Below are positions 11,122 through 22,574 of a stretch of 64,000 nucleotides of DNA, one piece after another. The notes under the pieces are model-generated. The model made no database searches. It was not told the DNA's origin and saw only the letters and a list, made by a program, of their open reading frames with translations. A program made the position numbers and the translations under genes. The stretch covers positions 111,083,977-111,147,976 of the forward strand of contig CM043949.1 of assembly GCA_014529385.2 (NCBI GenBank), in the 5' to 3' direction. This DNA is from Adiantum capillus-veneris. Lineage: Eukaryota > Streptophyta > Polypodiopsida > Polypodiales > Pteridaceae. The stretch's first letter is position 1. Each line of letters opens with the position of its first letter.

Positions 11122-12617
11122 GTAATTGTTTTGCTCCTTTGCTCTTCCTCGAGATCCATGTGAAACATTGTGCCCTATGTTAGATAGTCTCGTGGGGAGG
11201 TTCCTTCATAGACAACATCAGAATAACTAATTCTAAAGGCATGTCCTTTAAACAACACGTTTGATCTATGGTTTTCCTTGCTTAATTTCTCATCTTTCCT
11301 TGCTTATGCTCATGCTATTTTTACCATTACTGTTCAGTCACTTATGACGTTTGAGATTTTATCTCTCCAATTGATCAATGTTAATGTGCTGATAAAGGTT
11401 TGAAAGACCACAACATGGTTGCATAAAGTCCCTAGACTAATCCCACTGATTTTGCACCCGATAGGAGCCTAATGAGAAGGACAATAACTAAAGATTGCAC
11501 CTAGTTTATGTGTGCTCCTAGCTTGCGTCGATGCTATAGAATGTGCATTTGTTGTAGCAAAAGAGGAGACTAAACACAAAGAGAGAGATAGATTGTCATC
11601 TCGCAAAGCTCTCAGCTTGGGTCATTAGTAGAATGGTAAGCACATGCACATGGAAATGATCCATCTCTCTCTCACAAGCACACAGCTTGCAAGAGCAAGA
11701 CAATGCATTAGCACGGAAACCTCTTCACCTCACATCACCCAAAGAGTTCAACAAAGCTTGCAAGCTCTTGTTGATAGAGCTTGAACTATGTTAGCAACTT
11801 TGATCAATGTTGATTCATGTCTTTGGCCCCTACGCAGCTATTTGTTGCACACGATCCAGCGTAGACTGACTCAATGTGATGCACTCCAATGCTTAGTTGA
11901 CTAACTTCCATGGACCAATATCTTTTGTCAAAGATTTTCGTAAAGATTATGGCCTCACAGTAGCAAGTTCCAAAATTTTGTTTGTTTTTTGCATCAAAAA
12001 GTGGTTGTGCCATTGTGTATTTCGTAGTCCCTCTAGGAAACAAAAGATAAGCCGCTCTTAGCAAGGCATCTCCTCGGCTAGCAACTCAAAATGTACTTGA
12101 ATTAAAGGATGCCTTTTATGCAGGATTTTATACTCTTGCCTAAAGTATAGGATTTGCAGAAGAGAATTGTGTGCTAGTCTCATATTTATGAGATTCTTCC
12201 ATGAATGTTTTGGCTATGGTCTCAAAAGCCCGTAGCATAGCTATTAAAAGACATTAGAATTGTGTCAAAACTTGGTCCTTTAATGTTAAATTCAAATTCT
12301 TACACCATAGTGTGAACATCAATAACTTGTTAAACAAACTAGATATACCAAAATTTGGCTACATGATCAAAGATGTCTATTGTGAATTCAAACTTTTTGC
12401 ACAACTTAGCTAGCTTATATTGCCACATTGCCTCATGTTTGGAGTCATATGTCTTACCTCCACAATTGTCATATATACTTATCTATGGATCGATGGTAAA
12501 TTTATGGCTTAGTGGGCCCATGATTTTCTTGATGGCCATTGTTTTTCTCTCTAGGAGGAATCCCTAGAGAGGCACTTAACTACTCTTTTTCCAGCCTTGT
12601 TTACTAGGTGCTAGCAT

Positions 12618-14183
12618 TGTCATAATAATCAATATCTAATTCTCCTAAATGATTTTCTCATATTAAACTGATCATTTAATGTGGGGAGGTACCAGGGGAG
12701 AAAAAGCTTGAATATTGGTTAAGTTGGCAGACCGGCCATAGTAGGGATCCAAAGGGGGGGCCATCTGCAAAAGAGCAATGTGCAACAATGGGCTAAAAAG
12801 ACCCTAAGGTTCAGCCCATTAAGACTTCCAAAATGCTAAGGTTCCAAAATTCAAAGGTTGTGTCCAAAGGTCAACCCTAGGGAAAATTGGATGCTTTGTG
12901 TGTGCCCTAAAAGTCTTTGCGCATCCCTACATGGGAGGCGGCGAGCCCTAAAGGTAGGGGATGAGAGAGAAAGCCACACACACACACACAAGCTCCCTTT
13001 ACACAAAGGGAATGAGGGACACATGTCAGCTCCCTAGGCCAGATGCCCACAAGGTGTGCCCAATTCCTATTGGAAGACCTTTGAAGTGGACCAATGAGAA
13101 CTAAGCTAGAGTAAATGTAGTTTAATTAATTTAAAAACATTTAATAAAAAAAACCACTGAGAATTAAGTCTCCTAGAAGGCTATTGGGCAGTCTCCCAAA
13201 GGGTCCAATGAGCATTCAGAAGCCCCATGGCTTGCCTGATTCCTATTGGCCAGGAGGCAAAGGGGTCCAATGAGAGTTTAGTTTAATTATTTAATTACCT
13301 AAAGCTCTCACAAAAGGGGAAAGGGGGACACATGTCAGAAGGCTATCACTTATGCTGCTTAATACCTATTGGCTTGACTCGGGGAGGTTCAATGAGGCAA
13401 AAGCCAGACCAAATTAGCAGCTAGGGCTTGCCCAAGAGAGAGAGGGGGCTGATTTTTGCTTGGCATTGGCACACACACACTCACACTTGACCATGTGTGA
13501 AGAAAAAATACTCTATCTCCTCCCAAGCTTTAATGGAGAGCTCATCACCTACTCCAAGCTTGTGAGATAGAAGCCTACATCAACACTCTCTTGGCATGTG
13601 GATGCAAATCGAACCAAGAGCCAAGCTTCAATGCATGCTCATCTTCTCTACCAAGCTAATTACTAAGCTAAGCTATGCTAATATGAGTGATTATGTGAGG
13701 AGATGTACATCTTTCTCGTAAGATACTCCTTCCTCTCAATCTACTCTCATACCCTGCTAGCTCTCACCATCTTCGAAGGTGTGTGAGGTCTTGGGTATGA
13801 GAACGGGGATAATTCAAGTTGTGTTTGATTAAGTGTTTTGCTTGGTGCATGAAGCTTCCATCTTCATTGCACTAGCTAGTCTTGAAGGAACACAAAGAAT
13901 TGTATTGTACAATGTCTCTCTTGATGGGAGAAACCATAATACAAAGCCTTTTGGAGGGGGGGACCGGCTCCATGCAAATCCGGTCCTGAACTGTTGTCAA
14001 TAGCTTAATTTCTCTCTCTTTTGAAAGTATTGTCGATGCTATCTAACTAGGTGTTATGCTTTTTGTTGCTCTCTCCACCCAAGCACTCTTGTAATTCTCG
14101 TTAGAAATCTATTCTAATGAAATGCCCACTATGTTCATGCTAATTTCCGCTACACATAAGTTATTAGGCCATTAAATGTTACA
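12618..14183 (+). mobile_element. Solo LTR of the gypsy element, AGCAT target duplication
   Basis: Begins TGTCATAATAATC and ends AAATGTTACA, the same ends as the two LTRs at 46036-47627 and 60693-62292. It is flanked on both sides by AGCAT (12613-12617 and 14184-14188). The full gypsy element in copy 3 has the same flanking AGCAT at the matching site. This is therefore the same insertion reduced to one LTR by LTR-LTR recombination. It lacks a 21-base tandem unit (GGGATCCAAAGGAGGGAAAAT type) that both other LTRs have near 46160 and 60830. Confidence 0.95.
13069..13393. promoter_or_regulatory. Four inverted CCAAT modules in LTR (solo copy)
   Basis: Four modules each consist of ATTGG, a spacer and CCAAT: 13069-13095, 13183-13209, 13245-13271 and 13368-13393. 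Spacers are 17, 17, 17 and 16 bases. The spacer sequences differ while the ends and the spacing hold. The fourth right half is TCAAT here but CCAAT in the 3' LTR. CCAAT is the NF-Y binding site, so this block probably is the LTR promoter/enhancer; the function is inferred. Confidence 0.7.
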
Positions 14184-14998
14184 AGCATAGTTTCATCTCT
14201 ATGGTCTTGACAAAAGTTTTTCCTTACATGTGCTATGTTTTGGTATTGAATGTTGTGTAAAAGACTAGATGGATACTATCTACTAAAACGTAAGGGTTAC
14301 TATCATTTGTCTAAGTAGAAGAAGAGTGTATCACAAGCTCCTCTATGCATATGCAACACAAAGTGTGATGGGCGACAACCATCTATGCTAGGTGCTTCTT
14401 TTGTGCAGTAAGATCTGTTTTCACTATGGTTCTTGTAGAAAACTACTTTAGGTCATCCATAAAGAAATTTGGAGATAGAAAATTGGCCACTAAAGTCAAG
14501 TGGCATACCAATTTGATCGTTTTGCTATCTCTTCAAATAGTTGATCTTGTTCATCACATTGTTGAAGTGCTTGCTATTGTTGATTGATTGTGAAACCTGA
14601 TCATGAAATTGGTATATCCATAAAAATTTTATATATAGAACTTTACATATAGAAATCTTATATTTACCCTTTGTCTATATGTAGGCAAAAAAAAGGATTG
14701 GCCCTTGCGTTTCTTTCCCTAAAAACCCATTTTTAGGGGTTTTTTGACATTTTCTTCCTCTTTAGGTGTCAAAACAGGGCAAGTAGACATACGATTTTTA
14801 GGTTTTTGGGTGTTTTGAACACATTGACAGTGTCGAACACTAGGTAATATTTTTGTGAGTATTTGTTTATTTCGATGATGACAAAAGTCATATTGAATGA
14901 GCAATGTCAACTTCATGAAAAAGACACTCATATTTAATGAAAAGGTGATCGTTTTCAAGGACCAGTGGATCATTGAATGAGTAGGTGATACCTTTCTT

Positions 14999-15026
14999 AT
15001 ATTTTTGTTGATATCAACAAAAATAT
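14999..15026. repeat. 28-bp perfect palindrome
   Basis: The half site ATATTTTTGTTGAT is followed at once by its complement, with no loop. It is retained unchanged at 63090-63117. Confidence 0.9.
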
Positions 15027-15050
15027 GGCTCTTCTCTCATGGAAGGAGCT

Positions 15051-15052
<2 letters not shown>

Positions 15053-15083
<31 letters not shown>
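15053..15083. repeat. (TC)n microsatellite
   Basis: Short TC tract; its counterpart at 63149-63189 is longer. Confidence 0.9.
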
Positions 15084-15088
<5 letters not shown>

Positions 15089-15283
15089 AAAAGGCCCTCC
15101 AAAATTTCCTAATGTACATTGAAGGGATGAGTGAGACTCCCGTTATCTCCTTTGGTCGAGTGGCCAAGAAGACAAAACGAGAGAAGTTGTACATATGCAA
15201 ATACAATCTATATAACAAAAATAAGTGACCCACACCCTATTTTTAAATGTACCGATTATTATGGTTGGGGTCTCAAGTCATCG

Positions 15284-15577
15284 ACTGCTCAACAGAATGT
15301 TAAGCAAGCTCAAGGTCGATTTAAGAAGTACGTTGATGAGCATCGCTGTCTTGCTACTTTTCAAGAAGGAGACAAGGTTTTCCTCAAGGTTTGGGAGCAT
15401 TCAAAAATTTTGAAGACGAAAAAAGTTGCTAAACTTTCATCACAATATTGTGGACCGTTTACCGTTCTCAAACGTATATGTCAAGTGGCCTAGAAGTTAG
15501 CTCTTCCCGAGCACTCACGAGTTCATCCTGTTTTTCATGTTAGCCTCGCTGGAGTCAAAAGAAGAGAAAATCTTTGA
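15284..15577 (+). pseudogene. Ty3/gypsy pol C-terminal fragment
   Basis: One frame with a TAG at 15491-15493 reads AQQNVKQAQGRFKKYVDEHR, then FQEGDKVFLKVW, LSSQYCGPFTVLKRICQVA and LPEHSRVHPVFHVSLAGVKR. This is the standard C-terminal end of chromovirus integrase (the GPF/Y module and HPVFHVS box). Only this end remains; no RT, RNase H or integrase core was seen upstream, and no LTR of its own. It is inside the duplicated segment and recurs near 63389. Confidence 0.85.
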
Positions 15578-16173
15578 ACTAGGATCATACTCAGAGCGAA
15601 CACACTTCCAATATGATCTGAAGACCAACGATGCTTTAGGTGGTGGATGGCCTTCTTGATCATCTTCATTGTGAAGAAAGAAGAGTTCATGGGTCGAGGC
15701 CAGGGTGGCTATGGAATCGGAGGTTGATGGTGTCTCTCTACATGATTGTGCCATACATGTGGGTCCTCAATAAGAGTAGTCAGGTGTGGCTCTCAAAGGG
15801 TGTGCCATGTTGTGCGTATAACCCACTCTTTACGTGCAACTTTGATCTCTTCAATACACTTGTTAAATCTCCTCCTTGCTTCACTGGAATACTCTCTCTT
15901 GCTTCATTGTCACTTACATTTATCTCTTCATTATTCTCTTTGTCAAACTGTATACTCCGTGGTCTCCCTCTGGCCTTGCGTTGCCTTGCTTCCATTACAT
16001 ATCCAGGTTTATGTCAGCTTGTATTGGATGCACTTGCTTTCTTCTTCCGTTGCACTGTCTCTTTGTCCCCTTCCATCACAAGCTCCTCATACAAAGGACT
16101 GCTAGCAACCAAACCTTTCAATGTGCTTGCAAGATGAGAAGGATTTTGAGATTCTCTTCGTTTGGCATTGGCG

Positions 16174-16177
<4 letters not shown>

Positions 16178-16215
<38 letters not shown>

Positions 16216-16421
16216 TCTCTCTCTCTCTGAAAGTGGCATTATGGTATGTGGGTGCTATTTTGTGATAGATAGATTGATATTCGCACGTCATTGTGCACAC
16301 TGGTCCAAGTCATAGTCATATATCATTTTGGACACTAGAAGTAGTTAATATAACATTTCATTTCATCTTTACTACACACAGGCGCACACACACACACACA
16401 CACAAGCACGCGCACACATAC

Positions 16422-16520
<99 letters not shown>

Positions 16521-16731
16521 ATTTCCCTGCCCTGACTCTATTTCTGCTCCCTCGAATCATTCACATATCTCTGATCTATCTCTTTGTGAAAAAAGTGATA
16601 ATATGGCGCATGTATGACATTTTGCTAAAAATAGAATCGTATTCGCGCGCCATTGTGCAAACTGGAAAAAATCATGGGCAATGGTCATTTTGGCTTATGA
16701 AGTAGTCCCAATAACATACAATTTTCTCTTT

Positions 16732-16767
<36 letters not shown>

Positions 16768-16775
16768 GTCTCTCT
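16178..16775. repeat. Microsatellite cluster with a diverged ~360-bp tandem duplication
   Basis: Contains (GT)n 16178-16213, (AC)n 16384-16404, (TC)n 16426-16518 and (CT)n 16734-16764. The unique sequence around them is duplicated: the stretch near 16279-16370 (ATTCGCACGTCATTGTGC, then TCATTTTGG and ACATTTCATTT) recurs in diverged form near 16640-16735, about 361 bases on, each followed by a CT tract. No gene is supported here; the long low-complexity ORFs are microsatellite translations. Confidence 0.8.
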
Positions 16776-17084
16776 CTGCGATGAAGGATGTAGCTGTCTC
16801 TATATTTATGTGAGGTGCTACACTAAGCATCCAAATGAATGTGGTACAACCCATAAAGTGTGAAAATGACCTCTGTATTAAAATTGTACGGTGCAATAAA
16901 TGCCCACTAGTTACATTTAGTTTTTTGACATGTGTAAAGAATGTAGTGGTTATTTATCGTGCATGGTGGCAACGGTAATTTGAATGCCTAGATTGAGAGA
17001 GGAAGAGAGAGAGAGAAATAGAATGATAAGGAGGGCAAGAACAAGGAAGAGAGAGAGTGAGAGAGAGAGACGCAACATGGTTTA

Positions 17085-17088
<4 letters not shown>

Positions 17089-17157
<69 letters not shown>

Positions 17158-17226
17158 TTAGAGGTTGTACACACAAAGAGAGGGACAAAGGGAGAGACAG
17201 GCACAAACACACACACACACACACAC
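17089..17226. repeat. (GA)n and (AC)n microsatellites
   Basis: GA tract 17089-17154 and AC tract 17206-17226, with short imperfect GA runs before them. From 17227 to 17439 I see nothing recognisable. Confidence 0.9.
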
Positions 17227-17439
17227 AGATAGAGAAAGGTACACAAAGATGTTGTGAGACAATAGAGAGTGAAGGCTTGAAGTGTTCTTAAGGTACTAGT
17301 GAGGTTAACATTTCTGGAAGGTTTCCATGCCAATCCCAAGAAAAGGTAGCAAAATTGTATAGCTTTGTAGCAGAAATCTGCATAAATTTGTTTTTGCCAT
17401 GATAACCACCTGTGAGCATTCACTTAGGACGTACGCCAC

Positions 17440-17720
17440 GTGATGGTTCATCTACTATTGTTTGTTTCTTCTACACGTGGTTTTGATGTCAATATTGAGA
17501 AGAAGTCCATGGTTTGCTAGTGGGTGGAGGATCACTTTTTACCCAACGACATATTTCAAAAATGGATGACTAGTACATTTGGTGCTTGGGATACTTAGTT
17601 GCTTCAAGCGTGTCTACTCTATAGTCAATATATATCAATACTCCAAAGTAGATTGACCAGCTCTACTTGGTGCTTGGGAGACATTGGTTAAACTAAAGTG
17701 TGTTGACCATGGAAGCGGGC
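17440..17720 (-). mobile_element. Decayed 3' region of a related gypsy element
   Basis: Read on the minus strand, this stretch aligns with 60450-60610, the segment between pol and the 3' LTR of the full gypsy element. Shared landmarks in the same order are CTCCCAAGCACCAAGTAGAGC (there ...AACACC...), a CTCTACT/TCTACTTTGGA segment, AAGCACCAAATG.ACTAGTCATCCAT, and ATG.TCG..GGGTAA. It is heavily diverged and I could not find its LTR. From 17721 to 19514 I see no gene. Confidence 0.6.
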
Positions 17721-19514
17721 ACAAGCAGTGGTATGTATGCTGACAAGTAGATGGCAAAGGATTGAAGCAGGTATCAAGATCCTAAGCAGGCAAGTGGTAG
17801 CTGAATTGTATGCTTGATGTGGTTTCATAGGCTGAAAGAGCTCCAAAAATGGGCTAGGTGGGATGACAAGGAAGGAGGTCTGAAATTGCTAGTATTTTTC
17901 TTGGAATGTAGTGTTTGAAGACTTGGTCCAAATGTCTCTTCAATAGAGTTGTAGGGTGCAAGGTATGGGTTTTTAAAGCTTGAGTGTGTTGCAAAGGCTA
18001 GATGGACAGGGCGGGTGATGACAGGTGATCAAAGCTAGTTTTAGTGGAGAGACGTGAAGAGCTCACTGGGCGGAGCATGCTGGTCTTTTTAGGTCGTCAA
18101 TCAGAGTCCTGGTTGCCACATTATTGCCAGTTAAAGTTTAATAAGGGGCCAGTTATGTGCCAGTATGGTCGCCTTGATCAATGTGCCATCTGAGGTTTTT
18201 TGAGCTTTGCCATGATTTTTATGAGTTCTATGCAGGAAGTGAATGCCATGGGAGTTTACATCTCATTAATCGGGCATCAGATTATCAAACAAGAGTTTTG
18301 GGCTTATGGGTGAGTCTATCAATTAGTTAGCTATGACAAAGGGTTAAAATAGTCACTCTAGTACTAGATAAGTTAGAAAAATTATCTATAGGCAAGATTC
18401 CCTATTTGTTTTTATGAGCAGAGATAAGAGAACTAACTGTACAACTCCAAATAAAAGCTTGAGTTTTTAACTTTAAGCTCAATGGAAGTCTTTTCTTTTT
18501 CTTTTTCTTTCTCTTTTCTTCTTCATTTTTTTTCACATTTTGCTAAAGAGCATTTTTTGTGAGTGCTTATTTTGCATGCCTGAGGTTTTTTTGCTTCTCA
18601 AGGAAAAGCGCCCCACTGGGAATCTCTAGGACTCTAATGACATAGGCTATATGTGAGTGAAGTACCAAAATCCAGCTAGGATTTCTCATCCAGCTTAAGC
18701 TTTTACACTTGTGGCACTTTTGTGCTTCCATATCCTTTGTATTCTTACTAGTGCTCTTTGTTGTGAAGTGAGCAAGCCTCTCTATGCCTAAAACCCTCCT
18801 AAGGTCTCAAACATTTAAATAATTCTGCCAACTAGGACTAGTAGGTCAAGTAAATGAGTTAACCTAAAGTCACAGCCTCCTAACCTCAATGCTTATCAAT
18901 AAGACTAAACTCTATGTTAATTAACTAAAGCATGTACAAACTTATTTATCTCTATTGGAGATAACAAGAAATAATAAAATGGACTCAATCAAACCATAAA
19001 AAGCCACAATAAGCAAATATAGGTGTACAAAAACATATAGCATAGGAAGTGATACACCTGGAGAAATATGATGCAGCTCCTAGCTATGAAAATTGGCATA
19101 TAACTCGGAAGCTCAACGGAACCATGCAATCTGGAAGTTGAAGTCCATCTATGCTGCAAAATCATAAGGCAAGACACTACCACCTAGAAAGGTGTGTCAG
19201 CATAGTAGTGAAAGTTTTATTACAAAATGAAAGAATCCTAAACTAGGGTCTCAAACCTGGATACCTAGAGAGAAAAAAAATGTAGGAAAAAAATACCTCT
19301 AATATAAATGCATGCGGCTAGTGCACCACAGTCAATATGCTCAAGTCAATGGTCTAGTGCAGCTAGGAGGGACAAGAGAACTCTCTCCAAACAATAAAGG
19401 TTGTAATCTTCTATCTCTCTGTCTAATGGTCAATGGCTAGCTAGCACCTAGCTCCATATGGATGGTAGAATCTTTAGCACAAGTAATGGGTCTAGGGAGG
19501 ACATCAGCCTATGA

Positions 19515-21682
19515 CTATGTCATCAAATAACTCTGTAGCTTAGAATCCCTCAACGGATGACTCTTGCCTAGCTCTAAATCAATAGCATGATGAATAGGAA
19601 TCTCTGGTGAGCAATGGCTCATGGCACCTTGTGGTGTAATAAGTGGTAGGCTCTTTGGTAGCCAAATTTTCAATGTTCGTGGTATCTCAAGGAAGGTATG
19701 GCGAGCTCTCCTCATATGTGGTCGTGGATATCTAGCTCGTGGATGTCTTCAGCGTGGAGTAGGCCTCTCTAATGGTCATGAAAACGGTCTAGATCTTTGT
19801 GGTATAGGTGTGGTCAAAGAAACTATAGTAGATCTAGGAGGATGTGCAATGGTCTGTGGTCTAGGAACCCAACTTTGTCTATGTCCTCTATAGAATCCCT
19901 GTGCCTCTAGTGACTGCCTAGATGTGAGCCAACCATGTGATAGTCCATCATGTGTGTTGTGGCTCTCAAACCAAAATGGCATGTCGTCACTAGCTAAAGG
20001 TCTAACATGTGTCATCATGGGAGGCACATAAACATGTCTAGTAGTCCTATCATAAGCTCTCCATGACAAGATATAGGCCTGATATGTCCTAGATGGCTCA
20101 TGGGTGGGACTACTCTTGGTGGGAACATCCTCTAATGTAGGCTCTACCTCTCGGAGTATCTCAAGTACAATGGTAGAAGTCGCTCTCATCAAAGGTGTCC
20201 CTGGATCCTGATGTGTGACGTCTACACTCGAGGGGTGACACTCATGGTCTCTAAATACCTCATTTGTCTGTGTCTTGAATGGGGTGTCTGTGTGCTCAAT
20301 CATCAATGAATCTGGTGGTGAATGCTCATGAGTAGGTGTCTCTATGCAGGCATCTGTCTCTATAGGTATCTCGGTCTCTAAAGGCTCTGTAGTAATGTCC
20401 ACACTCTCATGGTCATGTGCATCGGCTATCTCCTCATGTATAGGCTGTGGTGGGACATCTACCTCTATGATAGATGCAAGGGGATCATCAATAATAGCTA
20501 TGGAATCTGGCACTCTATCAATCTCTAGTGTCTCAATGCTTGTGCCTAGTGTAGGAGCAATCTCACTAGATTGTACATCCCTCGTAGAACAAGTATCAAC
20601 CTCTGGATTTGGCAATGTAGGTGGCTCCATGGTAGGTCCCTCTAGTGTAATCGTCCTATCGTCAATCTCAACATTCGTCCTCTTTATCTCAATCACTCTA
20701 GATCGCAGCTGATCAACTATGCTCAGTGAAAAAATCTGTCTAGGTGATGAAGCTTTGGGAGGTGACCTGGTACAAGATATCTGTATAGGATGTGTATGTG
20801 AACTCTCGGCGAGTATCTGTCTAGTATCCTAGCCATGCGTGGAGAATAGGGCAATCCAATCATCAAACAGTAAATCTCACCCAATGGGTCCCTATAAATC
20901 CTATCACGAAGATCTTCAATAAGATATTCCATAACGCTCATGGCTGGCTCAATATACCATCTCGTCTGCTCACATCTGTATCTACGTCCACAATCATCAA
21001 CATAAGTCAATGTGTGCTCCAATATACATAACAGCACTATCCTATGATGTACATGGGTATCTTAACAATCATCAGGATGTGCTCTGTCAATAGCATCATA
21101 TGGGTTGGTCGGTAGGGACATGTATGTGCCCTTGAGTTCATCGGTAAAGAACTCAGTCGTACCAAAATGTCTCCTCTGAACTCTGGCTATCTGTCATGTA
21201 GAAGGGTCTATGTCGTCTAAGAAGGTACCTCTGCTATAGAAATGGGCGTCATGGTCAAGAAACCAAGGCATAGCTCCTCTCTGGCCTACAAAATGTAGCA
21301 CAATCTCATCTCCGTCTTCAATACTCGGAGTGTCAACCCTAGGCTCGGCTCGTGCCTGCATGGTGGCTCTAGGTGATCTAGCAATCATCAGTAAATCTGG
21401 TGCATGTGAACTAGAAAGCTCAATATCTAGTGTGCTCATGGCTGGCAATGTGGAAGGTGGTACCATGTCTACAACCTCTCTAGCATGTGTGCTGATAATA
21501 GGGATAGTCAAAATCTGAGGTGTAATTGTCTCTGTGGCTCGTAGCTCTGGTCGTGCACTAGTATGGCTCTGCATCCTACGCTCCATATCTGCCCTAGCCT
21601 CTGCTACGATCTCTGCTAAGGTCAGTCTCCTAGATGGTGGTGAGGATGGAAATCATGGAGATGATCTAACCTAAAGATCCAT
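19515..21682 (-). pseudogene. Long retrotransposon-type ORF of unknown family, broken
   Basis: On the minus strand an ATG at 21682 opens a frame running to 20723 with several stops (TAG at the 4th codon, more near 21191 and 21060). A frameshift near 20770 leads into an open stretch 20696-19776 that continues to 19515 past one more stop. The product would be about 700 aa. It is rich in Thr, Pro, Glu, Asp and Ile in the middle, with a short coiled segment (LTLAEIVAEARADMERRMQ) near the start and a better-conserved block (EYLIEDLRDRIYRDPLGEI). I recognise no named domain. Its position 2.3 kb downstream of a minus-strand tRNA-Asp primer site suggests the gag-like gene of a non-autonomous LTR element. 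Confidence 0.5.
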
Positions 21683-22414
21683 GACTGCCAAAGTCTAGCA
21701 TTCTAGGTCAAATCTGGTGCTAGGGGGCAATAAACCAATGCACTAGGTGCAAGGCGTAATCTGGCAATGAATGGCTATTCAAATGGTAATCGGAATCTCT
21801 CTGTGTAATCTGGCTCTAAAATCGGTCACTCGGTCAAAGTCATAGCCAAATGTAGGTCTAGTAACCAAATCGAGCTCTAATTGCACGTCGGTGTGCTAAG
21901 AATAGCCAAAAGCAGCCAAATCACGATCTCACATGTGAACAGGCTCTAACTAGCTAAATCTAGTAAATATCAAGACCAAAAAGAATCTCTATCGCAAGTC
22001 GAGGTCAAATATGGTAAATCGTAAGACTTTGCGATCAAATCGATCCAAAATGCAATATTGCGCGTGAAACATCTTTAAAACGTGTAATCTGGAAAATCGT
22101 AGACCCAAAATCAAAATCCATGTCAAACAAGATCTGTGTGTGTGATCTGGCTTGAATATGCTAAAAACGGGTCAGATCGACAAAATCGGACAATTTCTGA
22201 TGAAATTTGATTCTTGGGGCTCTAAATGCGTGTGAAAGGGGCGTGTACGGATGTTTGATGCATGTGCAATGCATTAAAGAGAAACAAAACATAGAAAAGC
22301 AAACAAAATGAAAATTTTGGTTTTTTGAGTTTTTGAATTTATTTAATTATTTTTATTTATTTTATTTACTTTTATTTTTTTGTCTCTTGTTTGTTTGCGC
22401 GAGAGAGAAAACGT

Positions 22415-22421
<7 letters not shown>

Positions 22422-22458
<37 letters not shown>

Positions 22459-22574
22459 TTTTTGTGACTTTGTTTGTTTGTTTCTTTGTGTGTTGAGTTT
22501 CTTGTCTTTTCTTCTTTTGTTTGTTTTGCTTTTGTTTGTTGTGTGTGTGTGTGTGTGTGTGTATGTGTGTGTGT
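22422..22574. repeat. Two (GT)n microsatellites
   Basis: GT tracts at 22422-22454 and 22539-22574 are separated by a TTTG/TTCT-rich spacer. They lie in the A/T-rich leader between the primer site and the long ORF on the minus strand. The rest of 21690-24010 shows no gene. Confidence 0.9.

Larger units (their letters stand above)
6148..15898 (+). repeat. Segmental duplication, copy 1
   Basis: This whole stretch recurs almost unchanged as 39598-46035 plus 62293-64000, and its first 4.6 kb recurs at 31152-35850. The copies differ by scattered substitutions, microsatellite lengths and small indels, for example about 35 bases present near 11720 but absent near 45168. The duplication also includes CACTA sequence to the left, from 4473. 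It holds the IFI-like pseudogene, a solo LTR and a pol fragment. In 6148-10764, 11122-12617 and 14184-15283 I saw no convincing gene; the short ORFs there are not longer than chance allows. Confidence 0.93.
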
